Assembly: GCA_016867265.1 (NCBI GenBank)
Contig: VGJW01000020.1
Span: 1 to 64,000, forward strand
From: Candidatus Tanganyikabacteria bacterium
Lineage (GTDB): Bacteria > Cyanobacteriota > Sericytochromatia > S15B-MN24 > VGJW01
DNA: 64,000 bases
Reading direction: 5' to 3'
Shown piece by piece: positions 44,018 to 52,902 of this stretch (positions are counted from its first letter, which is position 1; every line of letters begins with the position of its first letter). The notes under the pieces are model-generated. The model had not been told where the DNA came from. It was given only the letters and a program-made list of their open reading frames with translations, and did no database searches. The translations under genes were made by a program, and so were the position numbers.

Positions 44018-45298
44018 TCAGAGCGCGGCTCCGGTTCCGGCGGGCGCGAACACGCCGGGATAGAGGGGATGGGCACGACACAGGCCCAGGACGCGGTCCC
44101 GGCAGGAAGCGATGACGCCTTCCTCCTCGGGATGGCGCAAGGCATCGGCGATGGCCTCGCCGAGCAGGGTCACGGCGCTGGGGCCGAGGCCCCGGGTCGT
44201 GATGGCCGGCGTGCCCAGGCGCAGGCCGCTCGTCACGAAGGGACTCTGCGGGTCATCGGGAATCGTGTTCTTGTTGGCCGTGACCTCGATGCGCGCCAGG
44301 ACGGCCTGCGCTTCCTTCCCCGTCAGCCCGACTGACCGCGTGTCTACCAGGACGAGGTGGTTGTCCGTGCCACCCGTGACGAGGGTGATCTGCCGTTCCA
44401 GCAGGGTGTCGGCCAGGACCCTTGCATTGGCCACCACCTGCTCCTGATAGGCCCGGAAGCCCGGCTGGAGCGCCTCTTGGAAGGCCACGGCCTTGGCGGC
44501 GATGACATGCATCAACGGGCCACCTTGCAGACCGGGGAAGACGGCCTTGTCAAGGGCCTGCGCGTGGGCGGCGCGGCTCAGGATGATGCCGCCCCGTGGG
44601 CCGCGCAGCGTCTTGTGCGTGGTCGACGTGACGACGTCGGCGTGGGGTACGGGCGACGGGTGGACGCCCGCGGCGACAAGCCCGGCAATGTGGGCCATGT
44701 CGACCATCAGGACAGCGCCGGCCTCGCAGGCGATCGCACCGAAGGCCGCGAAGTCGAGGGTGCGGGCATAGGCCGAGCCGCCGGCCAGCAGGATGCGCGG
44801 CCGCACCGCCAGGGCACGGGCCCTGACATGCTCCATGTCGAGCAGGCCCGTGGCCGTATCGACGCCGTAGGACTCGGCCGTGAACCACTTGCCGCTGAAG
44901 TTGACCGGGCTGCCGTGCGTCAGGTGTCCACCGTGGGACAGATTCATGCCCAGGAAGGTATCGCCGGGCTGCATGAAGGCCATGAACACGGCCATGTTGG
45001 CCTGCGCGCCCGAGTGCGGCTGGGTGTTGGCGTGCTCGGCCCCGAAGAGCTCACGGGCCCGGGCGTTGGCCAGGTCCTCGGCGATGTCCACGATCTCGCA
45101 GCCACCGTAATAGCGCTTGTGCGGCAGGCCTTCCGCGTATTTGTTGGTCAGGACCGAACCCATGGCCTCCATGACGGCGAGCGAGGCGACGTTCTCCGAG
45201 GCAATGAGCTCGAGGCCGTCCTGTTGCCGCCGGAGCTCGCGGTCGAGGACCTCGGCGATGGCGGGATCGACGCGACGCAGGTGGTCGATGGCGAACAT
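44018..45298 (-). CDS. glyA: Serine hydroxymethyltransferase
   Basis: 426 residues. A PLP enzyme interconverting serine and glycine with one-carbon transfer to tetrahydrofolate. Motifs: [79 protein letters not shown] (PLP lysine in THKT), and [23 protein letters not shown] supports ATG 45298; a TTG seven codons upstream is open but unlikely. Second gene of the rpiB operon. Confidence 0.97.
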   Translation of the reverse strand: MFAIDHLRRVDPAIAEVLDRELRRQQDGLELIASENVASLAVMEAMGSVLTNKYAEGLPHKRYYGGCEIVDIAEDLANARARELFGAEHANTQPHSGAQANMAVFMAFMQPGDTFLGMNLSHGGHLTHGSPVNFSGKWFTAESYGVDTATGLLDMEHVRARALAVRPRILLAGGSAYARTLDFAAFGAIACEAGAVLMVDMAHIAGLVAAGVHPSPVPHADVVTSTTHKTLRGPRGGIILSRAAHAQALDKAVFPGLQGGPLMHVIAAKAVAFQEALQPGFRAYQEQVVANARVLADTLLERQITLVTGGTDNHLVLVDTRSVGLTGKEAQAVLARIEVTANKNTIPDDPQSPFVTSGLRLGTPAITTRGLGPSAVTLLGEAIADALRHPEEEGVIASCRDRVLGLCRAHPLYPGVFAPAGTGAAL

Positions 45299-45315
45299 GG
45301 CGGCGTTCTCCGAAG

Positions 45316-45768
45316 TCAACGACGGGGCGGGGCGGTTTCGAGCGCGGCGATCTGCTGCAGGCGGGTCTCGTGGCGGCCTCCCTCGAACGCTTCGGCGAGG
45401 AACGCCTCGACGCAGGCACGGGCGATGTCCTCACCGATCAGGCGCGCCCCCAGGCACAGCACGTTGGCGTCGTTGTGGGCGCGGGCCAGCTTGGCCGAGA
45501 GCGGCTCGTGGACCAAGGCAGCCCGGACGCCATCGACCTTGTTGGCCGCAATCGAGACGCCAATGCCCGAGCCGCAGATCAGGATCCCGCGGTCGACTTC
45601 CTTGCGGGCTACTGCTCCGGCGACCTTGCCGGCGACTTCCGGGTAGTGGACGGGTTCGGGGCTGTCGCAGCCGTAATCGATGACGCCGTGGCCCATCTGG
45701 CCGACAAGGGCTTCCAGAGTCTCCTTGAGGAAGAACCCGGCGTGGTCGCTCCCGATTCCGATGCGCAA
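45316..45768 (-). CDS. rpiB: Ribose-5-phosphate isomerase B
   Basis: 150 residues. Interconverts ribose 5-phosphate and ribulose 5-phosphate. It has [37 protein letters not shown] (catalytic Cys) and [18 protein letters not shown] start, six bases after a strong AGGAGGAA site. A perfect TATAAT lies 26 bases upstream. It heads the rpiB-glyA-wecA-wecB unit; the rpiB-glyA pairing is common in bacteria. Confidence 0.95.
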   Translation of the reverse strand: MRIGIGSDHAGFFLKETLEALVGQMGHGVIDYGCDSPEPVHYPEVAGKVAGAVARKEVDRGILICGSGIGVSIAANKVDGVRAALVHEPLSAKLARAHNDANVLCLGARLIGEDIARACVEAFLAEAFEGGRHETRLQQIAALETAPPRR

Positions 45769-45794
45769 GGGTTCCTCCTGCCAATATCCTCGCC

Positions 45795-45800
45795 ATTATA
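45795..45800 (-). promoter_or_regulatory. Promoter -10 box TATAAT of the rpiB operon
   Basis: A perfect TATAAT on the minus strand, about 26 bases before the TTG start and just upstream of the AGGAGGAA site. In such GC-rich DNA a chance match is unlikely. No good -35 is seen at the usual distance. Confidence 0.65.
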
Positions 45801-45854
45801 GCCCAGCGGGGCGCACACGGCCTTGCGCCGCGCGCGCCCAGACCCCGGGTTATG

Positions 45855-46328
45855 TCAGGGCTTCGCGGTGCCCGGCGTCTGGCCCAGCTTGCGGGCGATG
45901 CGGGCCACGAAGGCCCGGACGACCTCGGCCTCGAAGGTTTCGAGGCGTTCCATCTCGACGGGAAGGGTTGCCCCGAGCGCCTTGATTCCCTTGTCATTCA
46001 GTATCTCGATGGCATCGAGCTTGGTATCGAGGAGACTCGTCAACTTGGCGGGCTTGTCGATTATGGCCAGGAACTCGAGATGGACATCCTCCACCGTACG
46101 GCCCTTCATACCCTGCCACAGCGAGGCGCGCAGCGCCTTGACCCGGGCTTGGTCAAGCGCCAGCAGGCGCTTCCGGAGTTCGTCCAGAGACTCGGCTACG
46201 TCGGGGTGTCGCAGCGCCAGCGCATCGAAGATGGCATTCAGGCGTTGGGTGCGCATGGTCGGAATGCGGGTCAAGGCCTCGATGCGGTCCTGGACGGGCA
46301 GCTCCGCAAGCGTCTTGTCCTCGGCCAT
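45855..46328 (-). CDS. Helical cytoplasmic protein of unknown function
   Basis: About 157 residues from ATG 46328 (the frame is open to an ATG at 46457, but that extension is His/Pro-rich and looks non-coding). The sequence is mostly charged helices: AELPVQDRIEALTRIPTMRTQRLNAIFDALALRHPDVAESLDELRKRLLALDQARVKALR, then ILNDKGIKALGATLPVEMERLETFEAEVVRAFVARIARKLG. No signal, no membrane segment, no motif I recognise. It follows rbgA on the same strand with a gap of about 170 bases. Confidence 0.6.
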   Translation of the reverse strand: MAEDKTLAELPVQDRIEALTRIPTMRTQRLNAIFDALALRHPDVAESLDELRKRLLALDQARVKALRASLWQGMKGRTVEDVHLEFLAIIDKPAKLTSLLDTKLDAIEILNDKGIKALGATLPVEMERLETFEAEVVRAFVARIARKLGQTPGTAKP

Positions 46329-46496
46329 GATGGCGGGGACTTCCGCTGCGGGTGTGCTCGTGTGGGCGGGGGCTTCCTCATGAGGTCCTCCTTCTGTCCG
46401 GCAGTCGTGGTGGTCCTGCCGGATGACCCGGAGCATGGCTACGTTGGCGACGGCCACGCGAGGCCCGATCCGATGCCGCGGGTAGACCCGAGGGCT

Positions 46497-47378
46497 TCAG
46501 GACGGGCTTCGGGGCGACTCCGGCGCAGGACGGACCGCCGGTCGTTCATCCCAGCCGACCGGACCATAGGCGCCCTCGCGCAGCTCGGAGAGAAAGCTGC
46601 GCCCGGCTCGTTCAAGGTCCGGCCCGCCGGCGTTGACCCAGCCCCGTGCCAAGGCCAGGGTCGCCAGGTCGGCCGGGCTGCCCGCTGCCACATGGGCTGC
46701 AGGCGCCAAGGCAGGCAACCGATGCAACGCAGAACGTGCGACTTCGAGCGGGTCCATCGCCTCGAGCGGAATGGCACCCACAAGAGCCAGCTTGAAAGCG
46801 ACGAGGCTGTCGTCGAGCCTCGGGGGCACGAGGCCCGGGGTATCGAGCAACTCGAGATCCTTGCCCAGCTTGATCCAGCCCGGTGCCCGGGTGACGCCGG
46901 GTTTGTCGCCGACTTGTGCCTTACGCGCGCCGGCGAGGCGGTTGATCAGGCTGCTCTTGCCGACGTTCGGCAGGCCCAGGACCATCACCCTGAGCGGTCG
47001 GGGCAGCCTGCCCCTCCGCGCCATGCGGGCGTCGATGGCCCGCTTCGCGAGCTGCAGCCGCTGGCGCAGCGCCGGCAGGCCGCGGCCGTTTCGGCCATCG
47101 ATCTGCAGGGCGTCGTGGAACTGGGTCCATGCCCGGATCAGGCCGGGGTCGGCAAGGTCCGTCTTGGTGTAGACGAGGATGTGAGGTTTCTGGCCGATGA
47201 ACTTGCGGGCTTCGCGGAATCGGGAGCTGTCCGGGATGCGTGCGTCGGCGACCTCGACGACGGCATCGACCAGAGCCAGGCGGTCGGCCAGGGTCTTCTG
47301 GGCCTTGGCGATATGGCCCGGATACCACTGGACCTTCGGAAGGTCCAGCGCATCGTCGGTCGGGCGGTCGGAGTTCAT
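46497..47378 (-). CDS. rbgA: Ribosome biogenesis GTPase RbgA/YlqF
   Basis: 293 residues. A circularly permuted GTPase for late 50S assembly. In order: VQWYPGHIAKAQKTLADRLALVDAVVEVADARIP, the G4-type motif VYTKTDLAD, G1 GLPNVGKSSLIN at about residues 134-145, G3 DTPGLVPPRL, and a C-terminal helical RNA-binding part. Its location directly downstream of rplS (L19) is the usual order. Confidence 0.95.
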   Translation of the reverse strand: MNSDRPTDDALDLPKVQWYPGHIAKAQKTLADRLALVDAVVEVADARIPDSSRFREARKFIGQKPHILVYTKTDLADPGLIRAWTQFHDALQIDGRNGRGLPALRQRLQLAKRAIDARMARRGRLPRPLRVMVLGLPNVGKSSLINRLAGARKAQVGDKPGVTRAPGWIKLGKDLELLDTPGLVPPRLDDSLVAFKLALVGAIPLEAMDPLEVARSALHRLPALAPAAHVAAGSPADLATLALARGWVNAGGPDLERAGRSFLSELREGAYGPVGWDERPAVRPAPESPRSPS

Positions 47379-47392
47379 GGGGCCTGCAAGAC

Positions 47393-47424
47393 GACGGGGG
47401 ATGACCGGATGGCCATCCCCCGTC
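47393..47424 (-). terminator. Hairpin between rplS and rbgA
   Basis: Perfect 11-bp stem GACGGGGGATG/CATCCCCCGTC with a 10-base loop, 14 bases after the rplS stop in its reading direction. Followed by GTCTTGC rather than a T-run, so partial termination is possible and rbgA may still be read. Confidence 0.55.
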
Positions 47425-47437
47425 GGATCGTTTGTCG

Positions 47438-47845
47438 TCAGACGGTGGCGGGTTCGGGCTTCTTGGCGGCCGCAGGCTTGGGGTCGCGGGCCTTTTCCTT
47501 GATGCGGGCAGCCTTGCCCTGCAGGCCGCGAAGGTAGTAGATGCGCGCACGGCGGACGTCACCGCGGCGCAACACTTCGATGCGATCGATGCGCGGGGAA
47601 TGAATCGGGAAGACTCGCTCGACGCCGACACCCTGGAAGATGCGACGCACGGTCACCGTCTTGCTGATGCCGACGCCCTGCACCTTGATGACGACGCCTT
47701 CGTACGCTTGGATGCGCTCCTTGCCACCCTCGACGATGCGGGCGAAGACCTTGACGGTGTCGCCGGCGTTCATCGCGGGACGATCCGTGCGCAGGTTGCC
47801 GGCTGCCACTTCAGCCAGAATCTGATGGGCATTGAGACGGCTCAT
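47438..47845 (-). CDS. rplS: Large-subunit ribosomal protein L19
   Basis: 135 residues. Bridges the 30S and 50S subunits. Motifs: FRAGDTVKV-like [82 protein letters not shown] is diagnostic as a whole (residues 25-107). A Lys/Ala-rich tail extends the C-terminus by about 20 residues. Confidence 0.97.
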   Translation of the reverse strand: MSRLNAHQILAEVAAGNLRTDRPAMNAGDTVKVFARIVEGGKERIQAYEGVVIKVQGVGISKTVTVRRIFQGVGVERVFPIHSPRIDRIEVLRRGDVRRARIYYLRGLQGKAARIKEKARDPKPAAAKKPEPATV

Positions 47846-47970
47846 TGGACAAATACTCCGTAAAGCAGTAAATCAGGACTCCCACTGTACCGTCAGGGCG
47901 CGTGCTTGGCAAGGCCTCCTCTCCGCCTGTTGATGCGCCCCGCGCCCGGCCCGACCACGAGGAGCCCGCC

Positions 47971-48354
47971 ATGAGCAGCCTGCAGCGCCAGTTCGACTTG
48001 CCGATGGACGACGTGCTGGCGCGCCTTCCCGAGGCCCTCAAGTCCGAAGGCTTCGGCATCCTGACGGAAATCGACGTCGCCGGTACGCTCAAGACCAAGC
48101 TCGACGTGTCGTTCCGCCCCTACCGCATCCTTGGTGCCTGCAATCCCGTACTGGCGCACAGGGCGCTCGGTCAGGACCTGGCCATCGGGACGGTCATGCC
48201 CTGTAATGTCGTGGTTTGGCAAGAAGGTGAAGGAACGGTTGTCCGGATCGTGGACCCGGTAGCGACGGTGCAGGCAGCGTGCGGGGATGCCCTGTGTGAC
48301 CTGGCCGAGGAGGTCCGCGGCAAGCTCGACAACGTGCTGGCCCGCATCGCCTGA
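47971..48354 (+). CDS. DUF302 domain protein
   Basis: 127 residues. The whole chain matches DUF302: FDLPMDDVLARLPEALKSEGFGILTEIDVAGTLKTKLDVSFRPYRILGACNPVLAHRAL followed by LPCNVVVW-like MPCNVVVWQEGEGTVVRIVDP. These small cytoplasmic proteins have a TBP-like fold and an unknown role. GAGGAG eight bases before ATG 47971 decides the start; the reading from 47902 lacks one. Confidence 0.9.
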   Translation: MSSLQRQFDLPMDDVLARLPEALKSEGFGILTEIDVAGTLKTKLDVSFRPYRILGACNPVLAHRALGQDLAIGTVMPCNVVVWQEGEGTVVRIVDPVATVQAACGDALCDLAEEVRGKLDNVLARIA

Positions 48355-48373
48355 GCGGCGGACCTCCGCAGGG

Positions 48374-49129
48374 CTAGCGGCGCAGGCAGGTTCCGCAGGG
48401 TTTGAAGCCCTCGGCCTTGCCCGCCTCCGCCGAGGAAAATCCCTTGCGGGAGCCTTGGGCAATCTTGCGGGCCCAGCGGCAGTTGGCCTCGTGGAGCTTG
48501 CCCGTGCGGGTGTTCGCGACGAACGGCGTTTCGACGGGCGTCTCGCTTGCCGTGGCATAGCCACCGCCCGTTCTTTCCGGCGCGTGCGCCACGCCGCCGC
48601 CCAGGGCGGGCTGGCCCACGCTGGCCGGGGCTGCCCTGCCTCCGTGGCGGAATTCGTAGGGGCTCTGCTTCAGGCCGTCCCGGCTGTTCCAGATGCCCTT
48701 GCCTGCTTGCCGCGCGACCCGCTGGGCCGCGAGGAAGCGGTCGCTGTATCGCACATTGGGCGGCGCCGTGTAGAGCATGGCCAGGCCCTCGCGGACCAGC
48801 GCCTCGTTGACGAGTTCCTTGCCCACGAAGACGTAGCCCAGCAAGCGTCCGTACTTGTCCCGCTCCTGGACGTCCGTCTCCACGCGTACCGTCTTGCCGG
48901 CCACCTTGCCCTGGGTGAAGGCCTTGGCCCGGGGACCCCACGGCGCCTGGGCCTTCTCCGGACAGTCTATGCCCAGGAGCCGGATCTTTTCGATGCCGCC
49001 CTTGCCGGCGACCGCCACGGTGTCCCCGTCCGAAACCCGGACGACCCGGCCCTCGACGACCAGCGCACGGGCTGGCGTCGCGAGCAGCATCGAAAGCAGG
49101 ATCGGCAGCAGGAGGCGGTCAATCCTCAT
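48374..49129 (-). CDS. Exported SNase-like nuclease with C-terminal Cys-rich domain
   Basis: 251 residues. Signal peptide (LLLPILLSMLLATPARA). The staphylococcal-nuclease domain (about 25-150) has VSDGDTVAV, IRLLGIDCPEKAQAPWG, DKYGRLLGYVFVGKELVNEALVREGLAMLY. A variable linker leads to a small domain FVANTRTGKLHEANCRWARKI...GFKPCGTC with three cysteines, similar to Ada-type metal-binding modules found behind many bacterial SNases. It would degrade nucleic acid outside the cytoplasm. Nucleotides so released could feed the UshA-type enzyme. Its start overlaps the end of the fadJ-like gene by 11 bases. Confidence 0.88.
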   Translation of the reverse strand: MRIDRLLLPILLSMLLATPARALVVEGRVVRVSDGDTVAVAGKGGIEKIRLLGIDCPEKAQAPWGPRAKAFTQGKVAGKTVRVETDVQERDKYGRLLGYVFVGKELVNEALVREGLAMLYTAPPNVRYSDRFLAAQRVARQAGKGIWNSRDGLKQSPYEFRHGGRAAPASVGQPALGGGVAHAPERTGGGYATASETPVETPFVANTRTGKLHEANCRWARKIAQGSRKGFSSAEAGKAEGFKPCGTCLRR

Positions 49130-51269
49130 GGAATCGCTTGCCCTCCCGGGCCATCTCGACCAGCATGGCGCACGGCGTGAACCGGTCCCCGCACGTGGTT
49201 TTCAGGCGTTCCATCCGGGCGACGACGTCGGCGGCACCCACCAAGTCCACATAGCGGAAGGGGCCGCCCGTGAAGGGCGGGAAGCCCAGACCCAGGATCG
49301 CGCCCAAATCGCCGTCCCGCGCACTGCCCAGAATCCCTTCCTCGAGGCAGCGAACAGCCTCGTTGACCATGAGCAACGCCAGGCGATCCACCATCTCGGC
49401 AGCCGGGAAGGACTTGCGCGCAGGGCCGCCGAAGAAGCCGTAGACCTCGGGATTGACCTGCTTCTTGCCTGACTTGCCCTTCTTCTCGGGCGGGTAAATG
49501 TAGAAGCCCTTGGCGTTCTTGCGGCCACAATAGCCTGCATCGACGAGCTTTGCGGCGGCGGGACTGGTCTTCCAGCCGCGTTCGGCGAAGGCTGCACCCA
49601 GGTCCCGGGCGATATGCGCGCCCACATCGATGCCGACCTCGTCCAACAGCGCGATGGGGCCTACCGGGAAGCCGAAGTCCTTGAGGGCCTTGTCGAGGGC
49701 CTCGATGTCCGCCCCTTCCTCGAGCAGCAGCATGGCCTCGCCGACGAAGGGCGCTAGGATTCGGGTGGTGTAGAAGCCCGGGCCGTCCTTGACGACGATG
49801 CACGTCTTGCCCTGCTTGACGCCGTAGGCGAGGGCGGTGGACAGCGCCCAGTCGGCCGTCTGGTCCGTCACGATGATCTCGAGCAGCGGCATCTTGGGCA
49901 CGGGCGAGAAGTAGTGCATGCCAAGGACGCGCTCGGGATGCTTCGCGCCCTCGGCAATCCGGCCAATCGGCAGGGCCGATGTATTGGAAGCGAAGACGGC
50001 CTGCGGATGCAGCACGGCCTCGGCGTCCGCCAGAATCTGGCGCTTGAGTTCCAGCTTCTCGAAGACGGCCTCGATGACCAGTTCGCAACCGGCCAGGTCC
50101 TGCGTGTCCGTCGAGAACACGAGGTTCGACCACTGGCGATCACGCTCGAGGCGCGTCAGACTGCCCGACTTCTCGCGCTTGGCGAGGCCTGCGTCGAGGT
50201 TCTTGGCGGCCTTCCCCAGTGAGGCCGGCGTCAGGTCCTTGAGGACGACGGTGTTCTGGCTCATCGAGACGGCAGCGATGCCTTCGCCCATGAAGCCGGC
50301 GCCCAGGATGCCCAGGCGGGAGACGCGCCGGGGCGGTGGCAGGTGCTCGCCTGCCTTCTTGACGTCCGTCATCGCGAGGAACAGCTTGATCAGCGCCTTG
50401 CCCTTGCTGTCGCCGACAAGCGCCCCGAAGCCCTGCTGCTCGGCAGTGGCGCCCGCCCGGAAGCCCCGCGCCTGTCCTGCCTCTATGCAGTCGAGGATAC
50501 GCAAGGGGGCAGGATACAGCCCTCGGGTCTTGCGCAGGACGTCCTTGCGCGCTTGGCCAAGTATGAACGAACGGCCCGGTCCCGTCGCCGCCAGCCGGTC
50601 GAGGGGGGTCGGCTTGCGGGGCTTGCGCCGAAGCGTGCCTTCTGCCAGTTGCAAGGCGGCTCGGGCGGCCACGTCGACGATGCCCCTGGGTGAGGTCAGG
50701 TGGTCGACCAGGCCCAGCTTGAGGGCCTTGCGTGCCTTGAAGCGGCTGCCCGTCAGGATGGCTGGAAGCGCCGCGGCCAAGCCGATCAATGCGGGCAGGC
50801 GCTGGGTGCCGCCGGCTCCGGGCAGGACGCCGAGCTGGACCTCGGGCAGGGCCAACTGGGTCTTGGGATCCTCGCTGGCAACGCGGTAGTGGCAGGCCAG
50901 GGCCACCTCGAGGCCACCGCCCAGCGCGACGCCGTGGATGGCAGCCACGATGGGCTTGCGGCTGGCGGCCACCCGATCCAGCAGGCGATGGCCCTCGGTC
51001 ACGAGTGCCGTACCTTGGGCCGCGTCGAGACCCACGAACTGCTTCAGGTCCGCGCCAGCGATGAAGCTGTCCGGTTTGGCGCTGGCCAGCACGCCCGCCC
51101 TGAGCGACGGGTCGGCCTCGAAGCCGTCGAGCGCCGCTGCGAAGTCGCCGAAGAATCGGCTGGACAGGATGTTGACCGGACTTTCCGGCGTGTCGAACCA
51201 CAGGATGCCGACGCCGTCGGGACGCTTCTCGAGGCGGATGGCCGGGGGCTGTTCGGTCAGGTTGGACAT
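49119..51269 (-). CDS. fadJ: Fatty-acid oxidation complex alpha subunit (enoyl-CoA hydratase / 3-hydroxyacyl-CoA dehydrogenase)
   Basis: 716 residues. The N-terminal crotonase domain has IHGVALGGGLEVALACHYRVA (Glu121) and ALPEVQLGVLPGAGGTQRL (Glu143), the two catalytic acids of the hydratase. The NAD-binding dehydrogenase domain begins near residue 318 with LGILGAGFMGEGIA, followed by HYFSPVPKMPLLEIIVTDQT with the catalytic His, KDGPGFYTTRILAPF and two HCDH_C domains. This is the complete FadB/FadJ architecture. The thiolase is encoded just upstream on the same strand (27 bases), giving the two-subunit beta-oxidation complex. FadB and FadJ cannot be told apart from this alone. Confidence 0.95.
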   Translation of the reverse strand: MSNLTEQPPAIRLEKRPDGVGILWFDTPESPVNILSSRFFGDFAAALDGFEADPSLRAGVLASAKPDSFIAGADLKQFVGLDAAQGTALVTEGHRLLDRVAASRKPIVAAIHGVALGGGLEVALACHYRVASEDPKTQLALPEVQLGVLPGAGGTQRLPALIGLAAALPAILTGSRFKARKALKLGLVDHLTSPRGIVDVAARAALQLAEGTLRRKPRKPTPLDRLAATGPGRSFILGQARKDVLRKTRGLYPAPLRILDCIEAGQARGFRAGATAEQQGFGALVGDSKGKALIKLFLAMTDVKKAGEHLPPPRRVSRLGILGAGFMGEGIAAVSMSQNTVVLKDLTPASLGKAAKNLDAGLAKREKSGSLTRLERDRQWSNLVFSTDTQDLAGCELVIEAVFEKLELKRQILADAEAVLHPQAVFASNTSALPIGRIAEGAKHPERVLGMHYFSPVPKMPLLEIIVTDQTADWALSTALAYGVKQGKTCIVVKDGPGFYTTRILAPFVGEAMLLLEEGADIEALDKALKDFGFPVGPIALLDEVGIDVGAHIARDLGAAFAERGWKTSPAAAKLVDAGYCGRKNAKGFYIYPPEKKGKSGKKQVNPEVYGFFGGPARKSFPAAEMVDRLALLMVNEAVRCLEEGILGSARDGDLGAILGLGFPPFTGGPFRYVDLVGAADVVARMERLKTTCGDRFTPCAMLVEMAREGKRFHED

Positions 51270-51296
51270 GGCAGGATTCCTGGCGTGAGGTGGCGA

Positions 51297-52598
51297 TCAG
51301 GCGATGGCGTCGAGGACAAGGGCGTGGCCGAGCGCGCCGGCGGCGCAGGCGCTGACGACGGCGTGGCGGCCGCCGCCCGCCGCGAGGCGTTGGGCCGCCA
51401 TCATCACGAGACGGGCTCCCGTTGCCCCGAAGGGATGTCCGATCGAGAGCGACCCCCCCCAGGCATTGAGGCGCTCGTCGGGCACTTCGCCCAAGGCCCC
51501 GTCGGCTCCGAGGCGGTCCCGGCAAAAGGCCGCGTCCTGCATCAGCTTCTGGATGGCGAGGACCGGGGAGGCGAAAGCTTCGTGGATCTCGAAGACGTCG
51601 ACGTCCGACAGGGCCAGTTCGGCAGCCCGCAGGGCCGCGGGCACGGCCAGCGCGGGACCGAGCAGCAGTTCCTCGACGGGGTCGAGGCCGACGAATGCCG
51701 AGCTCCGGAATGCCGCAAGCGGCTGCAGGCCCAGCGATTGGGCGGCTTCCTCGCTGGTGATGAGCACGGCTGACGCACCATCCGTCAGGAAGGAGCTGTT
51801 ACCTGCCGTGACGCTCCCGAACTTCCGATCGAAGACCGGGGACAGCTTCGCAAGCTTTTCGAGGCTGGTGTCGCCCCGGATGCCGTTGTCCGCGGCGACG
51901 GGTTCGAAGGAGGGTGCCACGGGCACGGGCACGATCATCCGGGCGAGGTCGCCGCGTTCTGCGGCCCTGGCCGCGTTGACGTGCGAGGCCACAGCGAGGC
52001 GATCTTGTGCTTCGCGGGTAATCCCGAGCGCCTTGGCGAGACGCTCGGCGTTATCTCCCATCGTCAGGCCCGTCGAGAACTCGGCGATGGCCGGCGCGTC
52101 GGGGATCAGGTCCCGGGCCTTGAGGCCTGCGGCAAGCCTCAGCAGGTCTGCAGGGTCCCGAGCCTTCTGGGCGGCGATCAGACGCTTGCGAACCGGCCGG
52201 CTGTACCGGATGGGCACGTCCGAGAGCGTTTCTGCGCCGCCCGCGATCACGATGTCTGCCGAACCCGACGTAATGGCCTCGATGGCGCTCATGATGGCGA
52301 CGTTCGAGGAGGTGCACGCCGCACTCACGGTGAAGGCGGGGCAAGCCTGCGGCAGGCCGCATGCGAGGCCGACCTCGCGCGCCAGGTTGGAGGTCCGGGG
52401 CTCCGAGATGACCGTGCCCAGGATCATGCGGTCGACGCTTGCGGGATCGAGGCGAGTGCGGGTCAGCAGCCCGGCCACTGCGCCCCGGGCAAGGTCATAG
52501 GACCGCCAGTCCATGAAGGCGGTTCCGGACCGCATGAACGGGGTCCTTGCTCCGGCGACGAGCACGGCGCGGCGGCCACGATAGCGGACAGCGGACAT
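51297..52598 (-). CDS. fadI: 3-ketoacyl-CoA thiolase (FadI/FadA type)
   Basis: 433 residues. Performs the thiolytic step of beta-oxidation. Motifs: VAGARTPFMRSGTAF, FTVSAACTSSNVAIMSAIEAI (nucleophilic Cys), GGAETLSDVPI, TAGNSSFLTDGASAVLI, FEIHEAFASPVLA, NAWGGSLSIGHPFGATGARLVM (His) and SACAAGALGHALVL (second Cys). The length suits FadI. ATG 52598 gives the normal N-terminus; a start 36 codons upstream is in non-coding sequence. Confidence 0.95.
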   Translation of the reverse strand: MSAVRYRGRRAVLVAGARTPFMRSGTAFMDWRSYDLARGAVAGLLTRTRLDPASVDRMILGTVISEPRTSNLAREVGLACGLPQACPAFTVSAACTSSNVAIMSAIEAITSGSADIVIAGGAETLSDVPIRYSRPVRKRLIAAQKARDPADLLRLAAGLKARDLIPDAPAIAEFSTGLTMGDNAERLAKALGITREAQDRLAVASHVNAARAAERGDLARMIVPVPVAPSFEPVAADNGIRGDTSLEKLAKLSPVFDRKFGSVTAGNSSFLTDGASAVLITSEEAAQSLGLQPLAAFRSSAFVGLDPVEELLLGPALAVPAALRAAELALSDVDVFEIHEAFASPVLAIQKLMQDAAFCRDRLGADGALGEVPDERLNAWGGSLSIGHPFGATGARLVMMAAQRLAAGGGRHAVVSACAAGALGHALVLDAIA

Positions 52599-52705
52599 GG
52601 ACGGGGACCTCGTGCTTGGCTGCGGACAGGTTGCGGATGTCTTGGACGGTCGTCCTAATCTGACCTTACCACGCGATGGCCGGGGGGAAACGCCCCCCAA
52701 AGGCA

Positions 52706-52734
52706 ACGGGCGGCCTCTCTAGGGGACCGCCCGT
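52706..52734 (-). terminator. Hairpin behind tRNA-Thr
   Basis: Perfect 8-bp outer stem ACGGGCGG/CCGCCCGT with further inner pairing, 10 bases beyond the tRNA 3' end, followed on the minus strand by TTGCCTTTGG. A second hairpin (GGGGGG/CCCCCC, 52682-52698) lies behind it. Both separate the tRNA from the thiolase gene. Confidence 0.55.
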
Positions 52735-52743
52735 CAGTACCAG

Positions 52744-52815
<72 letters not shown>

Positions 52816-52890
52816 AAGCTTGGCCGGGCTTGTCGCCCGGGCGTACACTTTGCCATGGATAGGCTCGATTGTCGATGGCGGTACAGGGGG

Positions 52891-52896
52891 TAGCAT
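52891..52896 (+). promoter_or_regulatory. -10-like box TAGCAT before the GH1 gene
   Basis: TAGCAT ends six bases before the GTG start at 52903, again predicting a leaderless transcript. No clear -35. Confidence 0.4.
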
Positions 52897-52902
52897 GGGG
52901 CC

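Noticed and set aside
46328-46457. Longer N-terminus for the helical protein upstream of ATG 46328
   Set aside because: The extension is His/Pro-rich with no ribosome site, and a strong GGAGG there points to a different frame that does not stay protein-like.
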